Numbered from the stretch's first letter, positions 35,961 to 45,623 are shown. The stretch is DNA of 54,068 bases from Parasedimentitalea huanghaiensis (GCF_009753675.1 NZ_WQLV01000021.1:1-54068); one strand, 5' to 3'. Made by a program: numbers and translations. The notes: a model not told the origin generated them from the letters alone.

Positions 35961-36682
35961 ACGCCTGAATTTCCCCACGGGTGTCTCACAATTCTTGGCA
36001 CTAATAGCAAAAGTGGCTGGCAAAAGGTATCTTCCCGTAAGATCCGTATTCCGGTACAGAACTCGCCTGTTGGATGCAGATACCATCGGTGATGGGTATG
36101 CAGCACAATATACCACGCTTCACAAAGCTTGAGATATTGGACTGCCCTGCTCCTAGCCGGGCAAAACAGAACCTAGCCAAAGGTTCATAGCGGTGATCTC
36201 GACTGGCTGCGCAGCAAGAGTTGCACGTCGGCCCAATGAGACACTCAGGTCTTGAGCCGATGAACCGAGACCGCAATCGGCTCACTTCAACATCCCGAGT
36301 TTAAGGTCGTTGCTCTTTGAATTGACAAGCTGTAACGCAGTTTTCGTCAACTCTGACCTTGGCAGAGCTGCACGGATAAGGTGATTTCAGAAGCATTCTG
36401 TGTGCAGGCGAGAAACTGCTTCAAAATGCATAAATCTATATGCGAATGCCGCACCAATCAGTGATGTCATTGGTCCCTTGGACCTGCCCCCAGCCCCCCG
36501 CTTGATTGAACCGGCAGCTCTGCGTTTCCAAGCAGCCAGTTCAAACAAGATTCGTCTCTCCGAAGACGCCGAACCAAGTACAAGTCTACCATGCGTGTGA
36601 CCGAAACCAATTCTTTGCGTTTACCTCGTTACGGTTCACAATGATCGCGTATGCCTTTTTGTGCCCCTAGGATAAGCCGCTC
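35961..36682. other. Intergenic region with no confident gene
   Basis: About 720 bp upstream of the PgtC-like gene and downstream of a small hypothetical gene. It must hold the promoter of the sensor operon. ORFs on both strands are short and their translations unlike known proteins. Confidence 0.4.
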
Positions 36683-36910
36683 TTAGCTTGATAGTTTTGG
36701 AGGAATCGGTTCGGCCTGAACGTCATGACGCCAAGCGGCCAAATCGTTGTTAATCCAGGACTTCACACGATCCAATCCTGGCGTGTTGCTGGCTTCTAAG
36801 AAGCGCAACATTTCTCGTGTTCCGTGCTGATAACCAGCACGATAGCTTTCCTCTGGATCGGTCTGCACACCTTCGAAGCCTAGGGGGCGATTAAATTTGC
36901 TCTGCGCCAT
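36683..36910 (-). CDS. Small hypothetical protein, 75 residues
   Basis: No family recognised. The product is soluble, mostly helical-looking, with a coherent composition (YRAGYQHGTREMLRFLEA; VKSWINNDLAAWRHD). It is preceded by AGGACCGAGAG before ATG 36910. No signal peptide or membrane helix. Isolated between the sensor operon and the TRAP operon on the same strand, so it cannot be tied to either. Confidence is in its being a real gene, not in any function. Confidence 0.6.
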   Translation of the reverse strand: MAQSKFNRPLGFEGVQTDPEESYRAGYQHGTREMLRFLEASNTPGLDRVKSWINNDLAAWRHDVQAEPIPPKLSS

Positions 36911-37358
36911 GTCACTCTCGGTCCTTACTGTTTCGATATGTGGTTCGATTATGTCTAGTGCAGCGGGGTCAAGGATCCACGCCGCGTTTCAGCGCCAGTA
37001 TCGCGGGTCAAAAATAACGATCCCTTAAGAACGTCCTCTTTTACCGATAGATAAAATCAAGACGCGGTCAGTGAGAACCCGCAGCGACGGAAAGCTTCCT
37101 CTCGGAGTGGGCTACCAGTATGTCTCCGCGCCTCCCTAACCAGGTTCGAGGGCCATCTATGCATCGGAGCATCGTCTGTTGAAGCGCTCCAAAATTTTCG
37201 CTCAGAAAAACGCAGATCCGCGCCTGTAAAATTCGCCCCCTTGGCAAAACCATGCCAAGGGGGCGGATCATCAGAACGCCGTCTGTGATCTCATATTTTT
37301 TGCGACATTTGCGCGAATACGCATGCAATATGGTCGGGCAAATCCAGTTTCATTGTGC
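36911..37358. other. Intergenic region holding the TRAP operon terminator
   Basis: About 450 bp. Apart from the hairpin at 37234-37265 nothing gene-like is evident; the short ORFs over it read through the hairpin and are not credible. Confidence 0.4.
37234..37265 (-). terminator. Rho-independent terminator of the TRAP operon
   Basis: CGCCCCCTTGGCA and TGCCAAGGGGGCG pair perfectly over 13 bp around a 6-nt loop. On the minus strand the stem is followed by AATTTTAC. It lies ~95 nt after the large permease stop. Confidence 0.8.
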
Positions 37359-38909
37359 TCAGAAAATTGCCGCGGGAAGCCAGGTTGCGAGCGAGGGCAA
37401 GGCCCAGACCAGCAGTACGCCAATGGCCTGCAGGCCAATGAAGGGCGCAACACCCGCGTAGATATGGCCCGTAGTCACTTCCTTGGGGGCCGCGCCACGC
37501 AGATAGAACAGTGAGAACCCAAACGGAGGCGTAAGGAAGCTGGTTTGCAGGTTGATGGCAATCAGAACACCCAGCCAAATCGGGTCGTGCCCCATTAGGA
37601 TAAGTGTCGGAGTTACCAAAGGCAGGACAATGACTGAGATTTCAACGAAATCGAGAAAGAACCCCAAAAAGAAGATGAATATCATGCAGAACAGCAGCGC
37701 ACCATTGGCACCGCCCGGCATGTTCGACAATAGCTCTGCCACCCGTTCCTCACCGCCAAGACCGATGAAGACCAGCGAAAAGATCCCTGCCGCTAGAATG
37801 GTGGCAAAGATCATGGAGGTCATCGTCAGAGTTGAATTCACCGCTTCATGCAGAACCTTTTGGCGCAGGGCGGCGTTCAACGCATATGCGATCGAGATAA
37901 TGCCCACCAAAGTCATTACCGCATAAGCCGCGCCGCCTACATAGGATCCAAACCCCAGATCATTGCGTTGCAGACGAACCGGAAACAGACCTGCAAGAAT
38001 TCCGACGGCCACCAAGGCTGCGGTTCCGATCAGGATCAAGCGTGGGTTAATGCCCAGCCTAATTCCAGCCATCAAAATGGCTCCGATGGCCCCAACAGAT
38101 GCGGCCTCAGTTGGGGTGGCGATACCGCCAAGAATTGCGCCAAGTACGGCGAAGATCAGTAGAACTGGCGGTACAATCGCACGGATCACTTCGCCGCGGC
38201 CTGGTTTTGCCAAATCTGAGGGCGCTGGTGGCATATAGTGCGGGCGGATGACCCCAAGTACCAGAATGTAGATCAGATACAGACCAACGAGCAACAATCC
38301 GGGGATAATTGCAGCCGCAAAGAACTGGCCGACTGACAAAGCCTCAACCGAGAATTTGCCCTGTTCGTACTGCGCCTGCTGATAGGAATTGGACATCACA
38401 TCAGCCAGAATGATCAGCAGGGTTGAGGGTGGAATGATCTGGCCCAGTGTGCCGGCCGTACAAACAATGCCACTGGCGACCCTTGGATCATAGCCCGAGC
38501 GCAGCATGGTTGGCAGAGCGATCATACCCATGGCAACAACTGTGGCCCCAACAATCCCTGTGGACGCCGCCAAAAGTGCGCCAACCAGAACCACAGAGAT
38601 TCCAAGTCCACCGCGCAGTTGACCAAACAACCGCCCCATGGTGTCGAGCAAGTCCTCTGCGATGCGGCTTTTCTCTAGCACGGCGCCCATGAGCACAAAA
38701 AGCGGAATGGCAATCAGCACCTGGTTGCTGAGCAGCCCAAAGACCCTTTGTCCCATGGCGCCAAGTAGCGTGATATCCATCACGCCAAGCATCCAGCCAA
38801 GATAGGCAAACAGGATGCCAACACCAGCGATGCTGAACGACACAGGAAAGCCACTGAGGATCGCAACCATCAGGGCTGCAAACATAATTAGATCAAGATA
38901 TTCGGTCAC
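37359..38909 (-). CDS. TRAP transporter large permease (DctM type)
   Basis: 516 residues of hydrophobic helices with family signatures: LSGFPVSFSIAGVGILFAYL at the N-terminus, IVGATVVAMGMIALP, GTLGQIIPPSTLLIILADV, and TPTEAASVGAIGAIL. It forms the Na+-driven channel of a tripartite uptake system. It is longer than the usual ~430 residues because of an extra helical insert in the middle (~residues 270-390), a feature of a DctM subgroup. The start overlaps the small permease stop by 4 nt. Confidence 0.93.
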   Translation of the reverse strand: MTEYLDLIMFAALMVAILSGFPVSFSIAGVGILFAYLGWMLGVMDITLLGAMGQRVFGLLSNQVLIAIPLFVLMGAVLEKSRIAEDLLDTMGRLFGQLRGGLGISVVLVGALLAASTGIVGATVVAMGMIALPTMLRSGYDPRVASGIVCTAGTLGQIIPPSTLLIILADVMSNSYQQAQYEQGKFSVEALSVGQFFAAAIIPGLLLVGLYLIYILVLGVIRPHYMPPAPSDLAKPGRGEVIRAIVPPVLLIFAVLGAILGGIATPTEAASVGAIGAILMAGIRLGINPRLILIGTAALVAVGILAGLFPVRLQRNDLGFGSYVGGAAYAVMTLVGIISIAYALNAALRQKVLHEAVNSTLTMTSMIFATILAAGIFSLVFIGLGGEERVAELLSNMPGGANGALLFCMIFIFFLGFFLDFVEISVIVLPLVTPTLILMGHDPIWLGVLIAINLQTSFLTPPFGFSLFYLRGAAPKEVTTGHIYAGVAPFIGLQAIGVLLVWALPSLATWLPAAIF

Positions 38910-39403
38910 GAGGGTGCCCTTTGGGACAAGAGCCGGATCAGCACCGAGACCGATTGCAGCATAACAAGGATACAGAATGCGGGGATGAGTGTTTTCATCA
39001 GAAAGACAGCCTCGATCCCGCCGACGGACAGCGGGCCTTCAAGAATTTTCCAGGAATTGCGCACCGAGGGCCATGACCAGTAGAGCAGCGCGGCCATTGA
39101 CGGCAGCAACAGGAAGAGGTGGCCAAAAATATCGATGCGGCGTCGGGTAGCCGGACTTGCCTTGGCATAAAACACATCAACGCGAACGTGTTTATCGACC
39201 AACAGCGTGTACCCCGCCCCCAGCATGAACAGAGTTGCATGCAGATAGAGCACGCTTTCCTGAGCAGCGATCGAGTTCACGCCAAACACGTAGCGCCCCA
39301 TCACGATGGCAAACTGGATCAGCACCATGAACAACGCCAGCCAGCGCACTAGATTTGCGGTGGTTGTGTTGATCCTGTCGATCATAATCGCAATGCGTTC
39401 CAA
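38906..39403 (-). CDS. TRAP transporter small permease (DctQ type)
   Basis: TTG 39403 is preferred: GGGGAG sits 6 nt upstream; an ATG at 39385 is the alternative. 165 residues with four predicted membrane helices and a typical ESVLYLHATLFMLGAGYTLL block plus DKHVRVDVFY. It pairs with the large permease. A GC-rich palindrome at 39430-39455 separates it from the binding-protein gene. Confidence 0.88.
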   Translation of the reverse strand: MERIAIMIDRINTTTANLVRWLALFMVLIQFAIVMGRYVFGVNSIAAQESVLYLHATLFMLGAGYTLLVDKHVRVDVFYAKASPATRRRIDIFGHLFLLLPSMAALLYWSWPSVRNSWKILEGPLSVGGIEAVFLMKTLIPAFCILVMLQSVSVLIRLLSQRAPS

Positions 39404-39429
39404 TGACTTCTCCCCGGCTTGGAACTGAT

Positions 39430-39455
39430 GGGCGCGCGCGGTACCGCGCGCGCCC
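39430..39455 (-). other. 26-bp perfect palindrome between dctP-like and dctQ-like genes
   Basis: A perfect self-complementary sequence centred on GGTACC and built of alternating GC, able to fold as an 11-bp stem with a GTAC loop. It sits just after the binding-protein stop and before the small permease start. Likely an mRNA-stabilising or partial-termination hairpin giving more binding protein than permease. Confidence 0.6.
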
Positions 39456-39467
39456 GATAGATAAAGG

Positions 39468-40553
39468 TTAGTATCCCATAATGCCCGCGCGGGCATTCAT
39501 CTGACCGTTGTCAGCATAGGTCATATACCCACCAACCGAGTCACGATAAGCGACAAAGCTCTCGGTGATCCGCTTGACCAACTCGTCATCATCCTGACGC
39601 AGTTCGTCAATCACTTCACCAGCGGCTTTACCCATCGCCTTGATGACATCCTCGGGGAACATCTTGACCATCACACCATGCTCTTCGACCAGCTTCTTCA
39701 ACGAAAGTGCGTGTTTGGTTGTGTATTCGGTCCAGACCGGGTTGTAGAGGCTTTCACAAGCAAAGCTGACCGCCTGCTTCAGGTCATCTGGCAGTTCGTT
39801 GTAAACATCGCCGTTTACACCACATTCTTCAGCCGACGATGGCTCGCCCACACCTGGCCAATAGTAGTTCTTGGCGACCTGATAATACCCGAGTGCGCTG
39901 TCAGTCCACGGACCGATAAATTCACCCGCATCCAATGCACCGGTTTGCAGTGCCTGGAACATTGCCGGGCCGCTCATCGCTTCAGCTGCCATTCCGAGCT
40001 TAGTCGCCATCTCCGAGGCAAGCCCGGTGGTCCGGAACTTCAGACCTTTCAGATCTTCGGCCGAGTTGATGTCGTTGCGGAACCAACCGCCCCACTGCGG
40101 GCCCGAGTTGCCACACAAGAACGGCTTGATGCCAAACCGGCCATACATCTCGTCATACAGCGCCTGACCGCCACCATGGTACAGCCATCCAAACTGTTCA
40201 TCCGCACGCAGGCCAAAAGGCTGCGAACCGAACAGTAAAATACCCTTGGATTTTGACCCCCAATAAGCAGGCACCGCATGGTACATCTCTGCTGTGCCTT
40301 CACTGACCGCATCAAACACACCGCGCCCCGGTACAATCTCACCAGCCGCATACAGTTTCACCTCGATGCGACCGCCGGACAGCGTACCGATCCGATCAGC
40401 CAGATTCTGAGCAGCTACACCCGGACCAGGCAGGTTCTTTGGCCATGCTGTTACCATTTTCCACTGGCGTTTGCCCTGTGCAACGGCCGGGCTGGCCAGA
40501 GCCGTGGTTGCGACGCCCAATGCGCCAGCTTTCAAAAACTTGCGTCTTTCCAT
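39468..40553 (-). CDS. TRAP transporter substrate-binding protein (DctP/TakP-like)
   Basis: ATG 40553 follows GAGGAAAG and starts MERRKFLKAGALG, a twin-arginine signal, with cleavage near VAQ-GK; 361 residues. KMVTAWPKNLPGPGVAAQNL, LYAAGEIVPGRGVFDAVSEG, MYHAVPAYWG and QWGGWFRNDI resemble TakP-type proteins that bind 2-oxo or related organic acids. Tat export implies folding before secretion. The substrate cannot be fixed from sequence; the divergent GntR regulator probably responds to it or a metabolite. Confidence 0.9.
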   Translation of the reverse strand: MERRKFLKAGALGVATTALASPAVAQGKRQWKMVTAWPKNLPGPGVAAQNLADRIGTLSGGRIEVKLYAAGEIVPGRGVFDAVSEGTAEMYHAVPAYWGSKSKGILLFGSQPFGLRADEQFGWLYHGGGQALYDEMYGRFGIKPFLCGNSGPQWGGWFRNDINSAEDLKGLKFRTTGLASEMATKLGMAAEAMSGPAMFQALQTGALDAGEFIGPWTDSALGYYQVAKNYYWPGVGEPSSAEECGVNGDVYNELPDDLKQAVSFACESLYNPVWTEYTTKHALSLKKLVEEHGVMVKMFPEDVIKAMGKAAGEVIDELRQDDDELVKRITESFVAYRDSVGGYMTYADNGQMNARAGIMGY

Positions 40554-40756
40554 TGGTCTTTCCTCCATGTTGATCTTGTATTCCAACTGTTCCGGTCGCG
40601 TTCGACCCACGTCAATTAACTTCGCCTGACCCTGTCGGGCTCTTTCACTGCATCTTGCAGAGATGATATTTCCAATCTGCCCCGACTGAACAGCAGGTGT
40701 CGAGACTTTGGCAAGTTCACCACCTTCGACATGGGTTGCTCCATTTAAAAGTTCGT

Positions 40757-40773
40757 GCTTATTATGAATAAGC
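40757..40773. promoter_or_regulatory. GntR operator candidate upstream of the TRAP operon
   Basis: GCTTATT-ATG-AATAAGC is a perfect 7-bp inverted repeat with a 3-bp spacer in the 400-bp gap between the divergent TRAP operon and GntR-family gene. A related half-site TAATAATG follows at about 40781-40788. The surrounding sequence is AT-rich. Confidence 0.5.
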
Positions 40774-40952
40774 GCCTACATAATAATGTCAACGGAGTTG
40801 TGTGCGACAGATAAGCAATGCCATTCATGTAGCCGTAGTTTTGGGAAGGAAGACAGGAATGAAAACTTCAGTCACAAATGATGGTCGTCATTTTGTTCGA
40901 GATCGTATAGTCGGCATATTCCAATTAAACATTGAGAAACTGGAGCTGGGTT

Positions 40953-41654
40953 TTGAGCGCTGAAGTTCGACACTCCTGGGTAGATATCAGAAATTGGGTT
41001 CACGCGCGGATTCTGGACAGAACCTACAGGCCCGGCGACAAGCTACCCAGAGACGAAGATATAGCAAATGAACTTGGATGTGCACGCAGCACTGTGCAAC
41101 GGGCGATGCGTGATTTGTCCGACGCAGGCATTGTCGAACGCAAGCGCAAAGGCGGAACACAGGTTCGTGCCCACCCGGTCACGCGCGCCACACTCGACAT
41201 ACCAGTTACCCGCAACGAAGTAGAACAACGCGGCAGCGTATATGGGTATCAGCTATTGACCCGGGTTATTGATGAGATTCCACTGGCCGTGATGTCGAAG
41301 TTTTCTTTGCGTCAATCCAAACAGATGTTGCATGTCGAGGCGCTACATCTCGCTGACCAGCGGCCCTATATTCTCGAAGATCGTTGGATCTGCACCGAAA
41401 CAGTGCCGGAAGTCATGAACGTAGACTTAGTCGAACAGAGCGCCAATGAATGGCTGGTTCACAACAAGCCTTACAGCCATTGCGATCTAAGGTTCTACGC
41501 AGTGCAGGCTGATGAGTACACGGCCCGACAGCTTGACGCGCCCTTAGGGTCAGCGCTTTTTGTGATGGAGCGGACGACCTGGATCAATCTTTCCCCAATT
41601 ACGACCGTGCGCGCAATAACAACGCCGGGTTATCAGTTACTTACGCAAATCTGA
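40953..41654 (+). CDS. GntR-family (HutC/UTRA) transcriptional regulator
   Basis: TTG 40953 has GGAG 8 nt upstream; TTG 40932 is an alternative. About 233 residues: a winged HTH (YRPGDKLPRDEDIANELGCA, RSTVQRAMRDLSDAGIVERK) and a UTRA ligand-binding domain (residues ~80-230, with LHLADQRPYILEDRWI and GSALFVMERTTW). Divergent from the TRAP operon and probably its repressor. Confidence 0.88.
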   Translation: MSAEVRHSWVDIRNWVHARILDRTYRPGDKLPRDEDIANELGCARSTVQRAMRDLSDAGIVERKRKGGTQVRAHPVTRATLDIPVTRNEVEQRGSVYGYQLLTRVIDEIPLAVMSKFSLRQSKQMLHVEALHLADQRPYILEDRWICTETVPEVMNVDLVEQSANEWLVHNKPYSHCDLRFYAVQADEYTARQLDAPLGSALFVMERTTWINLSPITTVRAITTPGYQLLTQI

Positions 41655-41715
41655 CCACCAACAGGCACGATCAAAACACTCCCCCTCCGGAAGCCGTCGA
41701 TGCTGTAGACCACAG

Positions 41716-42945
41716 TTAACCGCGCGCCATCTTGCGCGCCATTGGCGCAATTGTAAGACCTTGGATAAGAATCGAGAAGATCACCACCATATAGGTGACG
41801 CTCAAGATCATTGGCTTCCATTCGCTGTCGGGCAGCGCCAGTGCCAGCGCGATCGAGATACCGCCCTTGAGCCCACCCCAGGTCATCAACGGGATGATAT
41901 CGCCTTTGATGACGCCTGGGCCACTCATCATGACGCTGGGAACAGCGACCGCCGCCAGGCGCCCGAACAGCGCCAGTGCGATCGCATAGATACCCTGCAG
42001 CAAATAGTCATCGGTAATCACAAAGATCTCGAAACCAATCATTACAAAAAGGATTGCGTTGAGAATTTCGTCGACCAACTTCCAAAATGCATCTACGTAA
42101 CCGCGCGTTTCCTCGCTCATTCCGTCGCGCATGCCAACATGGCCAATGAACAGGCCAGCCACGACCGCCATGATCGGGGCTGAGATATGCAGGTATATCG
42201 ACAAGATGTATCCACCAAAGGCCAGCGCCAAAGTGATCAGCACTTCCAGAGCGTAGTCGTCAATGCGCTTCATGATCTGGAAGGTGCCCCAACCAAGGGC
42301 AGCCCCCATTGCAGCACCACCGAGAGCTTCCTGAACAAACAGAATGGCACCATCAGAAACTTCCGTGACATGGCTGCCAACAACCGGGAATGCCATCGCG
42401 ACCAAAACCAGGTAGATCACGTAGGCAACACCGTCGTTGAAGAGGCTTTCGCCAGCAATTTTTGTTTCAAGTGATTTACGCAGGTTCGCCTCGCGCAGAA
42501 CACCCAACACCGCAACCGGATCGGTGGGCGAAATCAAGGCGCCAAAGACCATTGCAACCAACAGGGGCATGCCAGTGATCCATGAAAACCCAAATCCAAC
42601 AATAGCGGTAGAGAGAGCGACGCCGAGAGTTGCCATAAGAAAAACAACGCCTGCCTGGCTGCGCAGCTCGCTGATAGACACATGAAGCGCTCCGGCGAAA
42701 AGTAATAACCCCAGCATGCCTTCAAGGAGTGCTTCGGAAAATTCAAACTCGCCCACAATTTTGCGCACTTCATCGCCAATTTGCAGCGCAGGAAACAATG
42801 TGTCGAACCCCAGGATGCCAAGCGAAGCCAAGAGAGCAACAACAAGGATCCCGATGGCCTGAGGGAGTTTCAAAAAATGATAATTGAGAACCCCAAATAG
42901 TGCCGCGAGGACGATCAGTATTGATGCGATCTGTAGCAGGTCCAT
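41716..42945 (-). CDS. Na+/H+ antiporter, CPA1 (NhaP) family
   Basis: ATG 42945 gives 409 residues with about twelve membrane helices; the frame to 43068 adds an unlikely polar leader. Ion-binding signatures of CPA1 exchangers are present: ALISPTDPVAVLGVLR and AGESLFNDGVAYVIYL (ND motif). It exchanges Na+ (or K+) for protons across the inner membrane. Convergent with the GntR gene and not obviously part of an operon. Ribosome site TGGAAAG. Confidence 0.92.
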   Translation of the reverse strand: MDLLQIASILIVLAALFGVLNYHFLKLPQAIGILVVALLASLGILGFDTLFPALQIGDEVRKIVGEFEFSEALLEGMLGLLLFAGALHVSISELRSQAGVVFLMATLGVALSTAIVGFGFSWITGMPLLVAMVFGALISPTDPVAVLGVLREANLRKSLETKIAGESLFNDGVAYVIYLVLVAMAFPVVGSHVTEVSDGAILFVQEALGGAAMGAALGWGTFQIMKRIDDYALEVLITLALAFGGYILSIYLHISAPIMAVVAGLFIGHVGMRDGMSEETRGYVDAFWKLVDEILNAILFVMIGFEIFVITDDYLLQGIYAIALALFGRLAAVAVPSVMMSGPGVIKGDIIPLMTWGGLKGGISIALALALPDSEWKPMILSVTYMVVIFSILIQGLTIAPMARKMARG

Positions 42946-43350
42946 CGGCTTTCCATCTTGAGTTAGCCGATTACGGCTGGTTCCCCTTCCCGCTAAACCA
43001 TGGCTCTGAGAAGGAAGCTTGGCGCCTTCGCACCAAAGTATCCAGATCTCGCGTGAAGCGCACAACAAGAAAGCCAGGCCCGTTCTCTGATATGGGTATC
43101 ACTATCAGATCTGTGGCGGACAACAACTAAATACTCCACACTGTCCAGTCGGCACCGAACCAACCGAGACCTGCAGCTTCAGACAGGTCCGCAACCTAGT
43201 CAGCCGGGTCCTTTAGGCCCCAACGTCATGTAGGAGCGATATTTGTAACCCAGCGCTGACTTCCCCCAGCACCATTGCTCTGCTCCCATCAGGAGTGCCT
43301 TAACGCCAAAAAGCCAAAATCAATGCCGATATGCGTTCCGCGATATCGTG
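42946..43350. other. Intergenic region, no gene seen
   Basis: About 400 bp between the antiporter start and the dehydrogenase stop. No coherent ORF, hairpin or clear promoter was found; the antiporter promoter should be within the left part. Confidence 0.4.
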
Positions 43351-44499
43351 TCAGACAACAACCCAAGCGGCATTTCTCTCAGATGACTTCACACAGGCAT
43401 CAATGAACTGAACCCCTCTAAGGCCATCGTGGATAGTTGGAAACTGAACACCTGACGGAATTGGTTCTCCTGCAACGTAAGAACGGATAGCTGCAGCGGC
43501 TTCGGTGTAAATATTGGCAAATGCCTCCAGGTACCCCTCTGGATGTCCGCCCGGCGTTCGCGTCATTCGGTTAGCCGAAGGAGTCGCCCCGGTGCCACCT
43601 CTGGTCAACAGGCGCTTTGGTTCACCAAATGGGGTGTACCACAGATAGTTTGGATCCTCTTGTGCCCACTCAAGACCGCCCTTCGATCCATAGACACGAA
43701 TTTTCAAGGCATTTTCGTTGCCTGGCGCAACCTGACTGGACCATAGCATGCCGCGCGCGCCGCCCTTAAACCGCAGCATTACATGGGCATTGTCATCGAG
43801 TTGACGACCCGAAACAAAGCTTTGCAGATCTGCCGACAGGCTTTCTGCATCCAGCCCAGTGACAAAGCTCAATAAATTGAACGCATGGGTACCTATATCG
43901 CCAATACACCCGCCAGCGCCAGATCGCGCCGGATCAGTGCGCCATTCGGCCTGCTTGTTGGCGTTGACTTCCTCCGCCTCGGTCAGCCAATCCTGTGGAT
44001 ACTCTGCCTGAACCACGCGGATGTCACCCAACGTAGCAGAGGCGATCATGTCACGCGCTTGCCGTATCATTGGGTAACCCGTGTAATTGTGGGTCAGAAC
44101 AAACAGTGCGTCCGATGCTTCGGCAACCTTCACCAGCTTACGCGCATCTGCAAGAGTTGAGGTCAGTGGCTTATCACAGATCACATGAATACCGCGACGT
44201 AAAAACTCTCGTGCGACCGGCGCGTGCATATGGTTTGGGGTGACGATGGCAACCGCCTCAATCCCCTCTTTCAGCTTTGCTTCGCGGATTGCCATGGATT
44301 TGAAGTCATCATAGGTTCGGTCTGCTGCCAACCCAAGCGCGGCACCCGAGGCCCGTGCTTTTTCAGGTGTGGATGACAGGGCCCCAGCGATGAGCTCATA
44401 TTCGCCATCGACACGCGCCGCAACCCGATGAACAGCACCGATAAAGGCATCATTGCCCCCGCCAACCATCCCCAGACGAATTGGTTTTTTGCTCATCAT
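43351..44499 (-). CDS. Gfo/Idh/MocA-family sugar or polyol dehydrogenase
   Basis: ATG 44499 (or 44496) gives 382 residues. Rossmann motif GMVGGGNDAFIGAVHR, the EAVAIVTPNHMHAPVA strand, the catalytic-lysine motif CDKPLT and a GDIGTHAFNLL segment identify an NAD(P)-dependent oxidoreductase of this family. The overlong frame to 44628 overlaps the upstream gene. It follows the sugar isomerase directly (stop and start separated by 1 nt) and is last in the RbsABC-like operon, so it probably oxidises the imported sugar or inositol-like compound. Confidence 0.9.
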   Translation of the reverse strand: MMSKKPIRLGMVGGGNDAFIGAVHRVAARVDGEYELIAGALSSTPEKARASGAALGLAADRTYDDFKSMAIREAKLKEGIEAVAIVTPNHMHAPVAREFLRRGIHVICDKPLTSTLADARKLVKVAEASDALFVLTHNYTGYPMIRQARDMIASATLGDIRVVQAEYPQDWLTEAEEVNANKQAEWRTDPARSGAGGCIGDIGTHAFNLLSFVTGLDAESLSADLQSFVSGRQLDDNAHVMLRFKGGARGMLWSSQVAPGNENALKIRVYGSKGGLEWAQEDPNYLWYTPFGEPKRLLTRGGTGATPSANRMTRTPGGHPEGYLEAFANIYTEAAAAIRSYVAGEPIPSGVQFPTIHDGLRGVQFIDACVKSSERNAAWVVV

Positions 44500-44500
44500 T

Positions 44501-45559
44501 TCAATCACCCAACCCCAGCATACGCCGGTTTGCTGCTTCGTCTGTTCCGCCATCGGCAAAATCATCAAAAGCTTTCTCAGTAACACGAATGATGTGATCT
44601 TTGACGAACTGCGCACCTTCTCGTGCACCGTCCTCAGGATGTTTCAGACAGCATTCCCATTCCACTACAGCCCACCCGTTGAAATTGTTGGCAGCCATCT
44701 TGGAAAATACGGCGCCGAAATCCACTTGTCCGTCGCCCAGCGAACGAAAACGTCCGGCGCGGTTGGTCCAGCTTTGATAGCCAGAGTAGACACCCTGGCG
44801 TCCGGTGGGATTGAATTCGGCATCCTTGACGTGGAACATTTTGATCCGGTCCTTGTAGATGTCGATATTGTCCAGATAGTCGAGACACTGCAGAACATAA
44901 TGGGACGGGTCGTACAGCATATTGGCGCGAGCATGGTTGCCAACACGGTCCAGAAACATCTCAAACGTCACACCATCATGCAGATCCTCGCCCGGATGAA
45001 TTTCATAGCAAACATCCACACCCATTGTTTCTGCATGGTCCAGTATTGGCTTCCAACGGCGGGCCAATTCATCAAATGCGGTCTCCACTAAACCCGCAGG
45101 TCGCTGCGGCCATGGATAGATATAGGGCCATGCCAAAGCCCCAGAAAAAGTTGCGTGCTCCGAAATCCCCAGGTTGTGACTTGCGGTGATAGCCAGCTTC
45201 ACCTGCTCTACCGCCCAGGATTGCCGCGCCTTAGGATTTCCGCGCACTTCGGGGACCGCAAAGCCATCAAATGCGGTGTCATATGCGGGATGAACCGCCA
45301 CCAGCTGACCCTGCAAGTGCGTCGACAGCTCGGTGATTTCCACGCCGTTTTCACGGGCAACACCAACCAGTTCCTCACAGTAGGAGCGTGAACTTGCAGC
45401 TTTGAGAAGATCAAAAATACGACCATCCCAACTGGGAACTTGGACCCCCTTGTAGCCACAATCTGCCGCCCATTTGGTAATGCTGTCCCAACTGTTAAAC
45501 GGCGCATCATCGCCTGCAAATTGCGCCAAAAATAATGCGGGGCCTTTTAGCGTCTTCAT
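44501..45559 (-). CDS. Sugar phosphate isomerase/epimerase (xylose isomerase-like TIM barrel)
   Basis: 352 residues. VQVPSWDGRIFDLLKA, the metal-binding CYEIHPGEDLHDG and YDPSHYVLQ segments, MFHVKDAEF and the late VVEWECCLKHPE fit the AP-endonuclease-2-like isomerase/epimerase family. GGAGG lies 8 nt before ATG 45559. A hairpin (45580-45605) separates it from the binding-protein gene. With the dehydrogenase downstream it forms the catabolic half of the sugar operon; enzymes of this pairing often process inositol or keto-sugars. Confidence 0.9.
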   Translation of the reverse strand: MKTLKGPALFLAQFAGDDAPFNSWDSITKWAADCGYKGVQVPSWDGRIFDLLKAASSRSYCEELVGVARENGVEITELSTHLQGQLVAVHPAYDTAFDGFAVPEVRGNPKARQSWAVEQVKLAITASHNLGISEHATFSGALAWPYIYPWPQRPAGLVETAFDELARRWKPILDHAETMGVDVCYEIHPGEDLHDGVTFEMFLDRVGNHARANMLYDPSHYVLQCLDYLDNIDIYKDRIKMFHVKDAEFNPTGRQGVYSGYQSWTNRAGRFRSLGDGQVDFGAVFSKMAANNFNGWAVVEWECCLKHPEDGAREGAQFVKDHIIRVTEKAFDDFADGGTDEAANRRMLGLGD

Positions 45560-45579
45560 CGTCCTATCCTCCGGTTGCG

Positions 45580-45605
45580 AGAAAGGGGCACAAATGCCCC
45601 TTTCT
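45580..45605 (-). terminator. Hairpin after the sugar-binding-protein gene
   Basis: AGAAAGGGGCA and TGCCCCTTTCT form a perfect 11-bp stem with a CAAA loop. On the minus strand it follows the binding-protein stop (45624) and precedes the isomerase ribosome site. No T-run on that strand, so partial termination or 3'-end protection is likelier than full stop. Confidence 0.55.
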
Positions 45606-45623
45606 GTGTTGAGTGTTCAGATC

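Noticed and set aside
37068-37328. 86-codon minus-strand ORF
   Set aside because: It reads through the strong 13-bp terminator hairpin and has incoherent composition.
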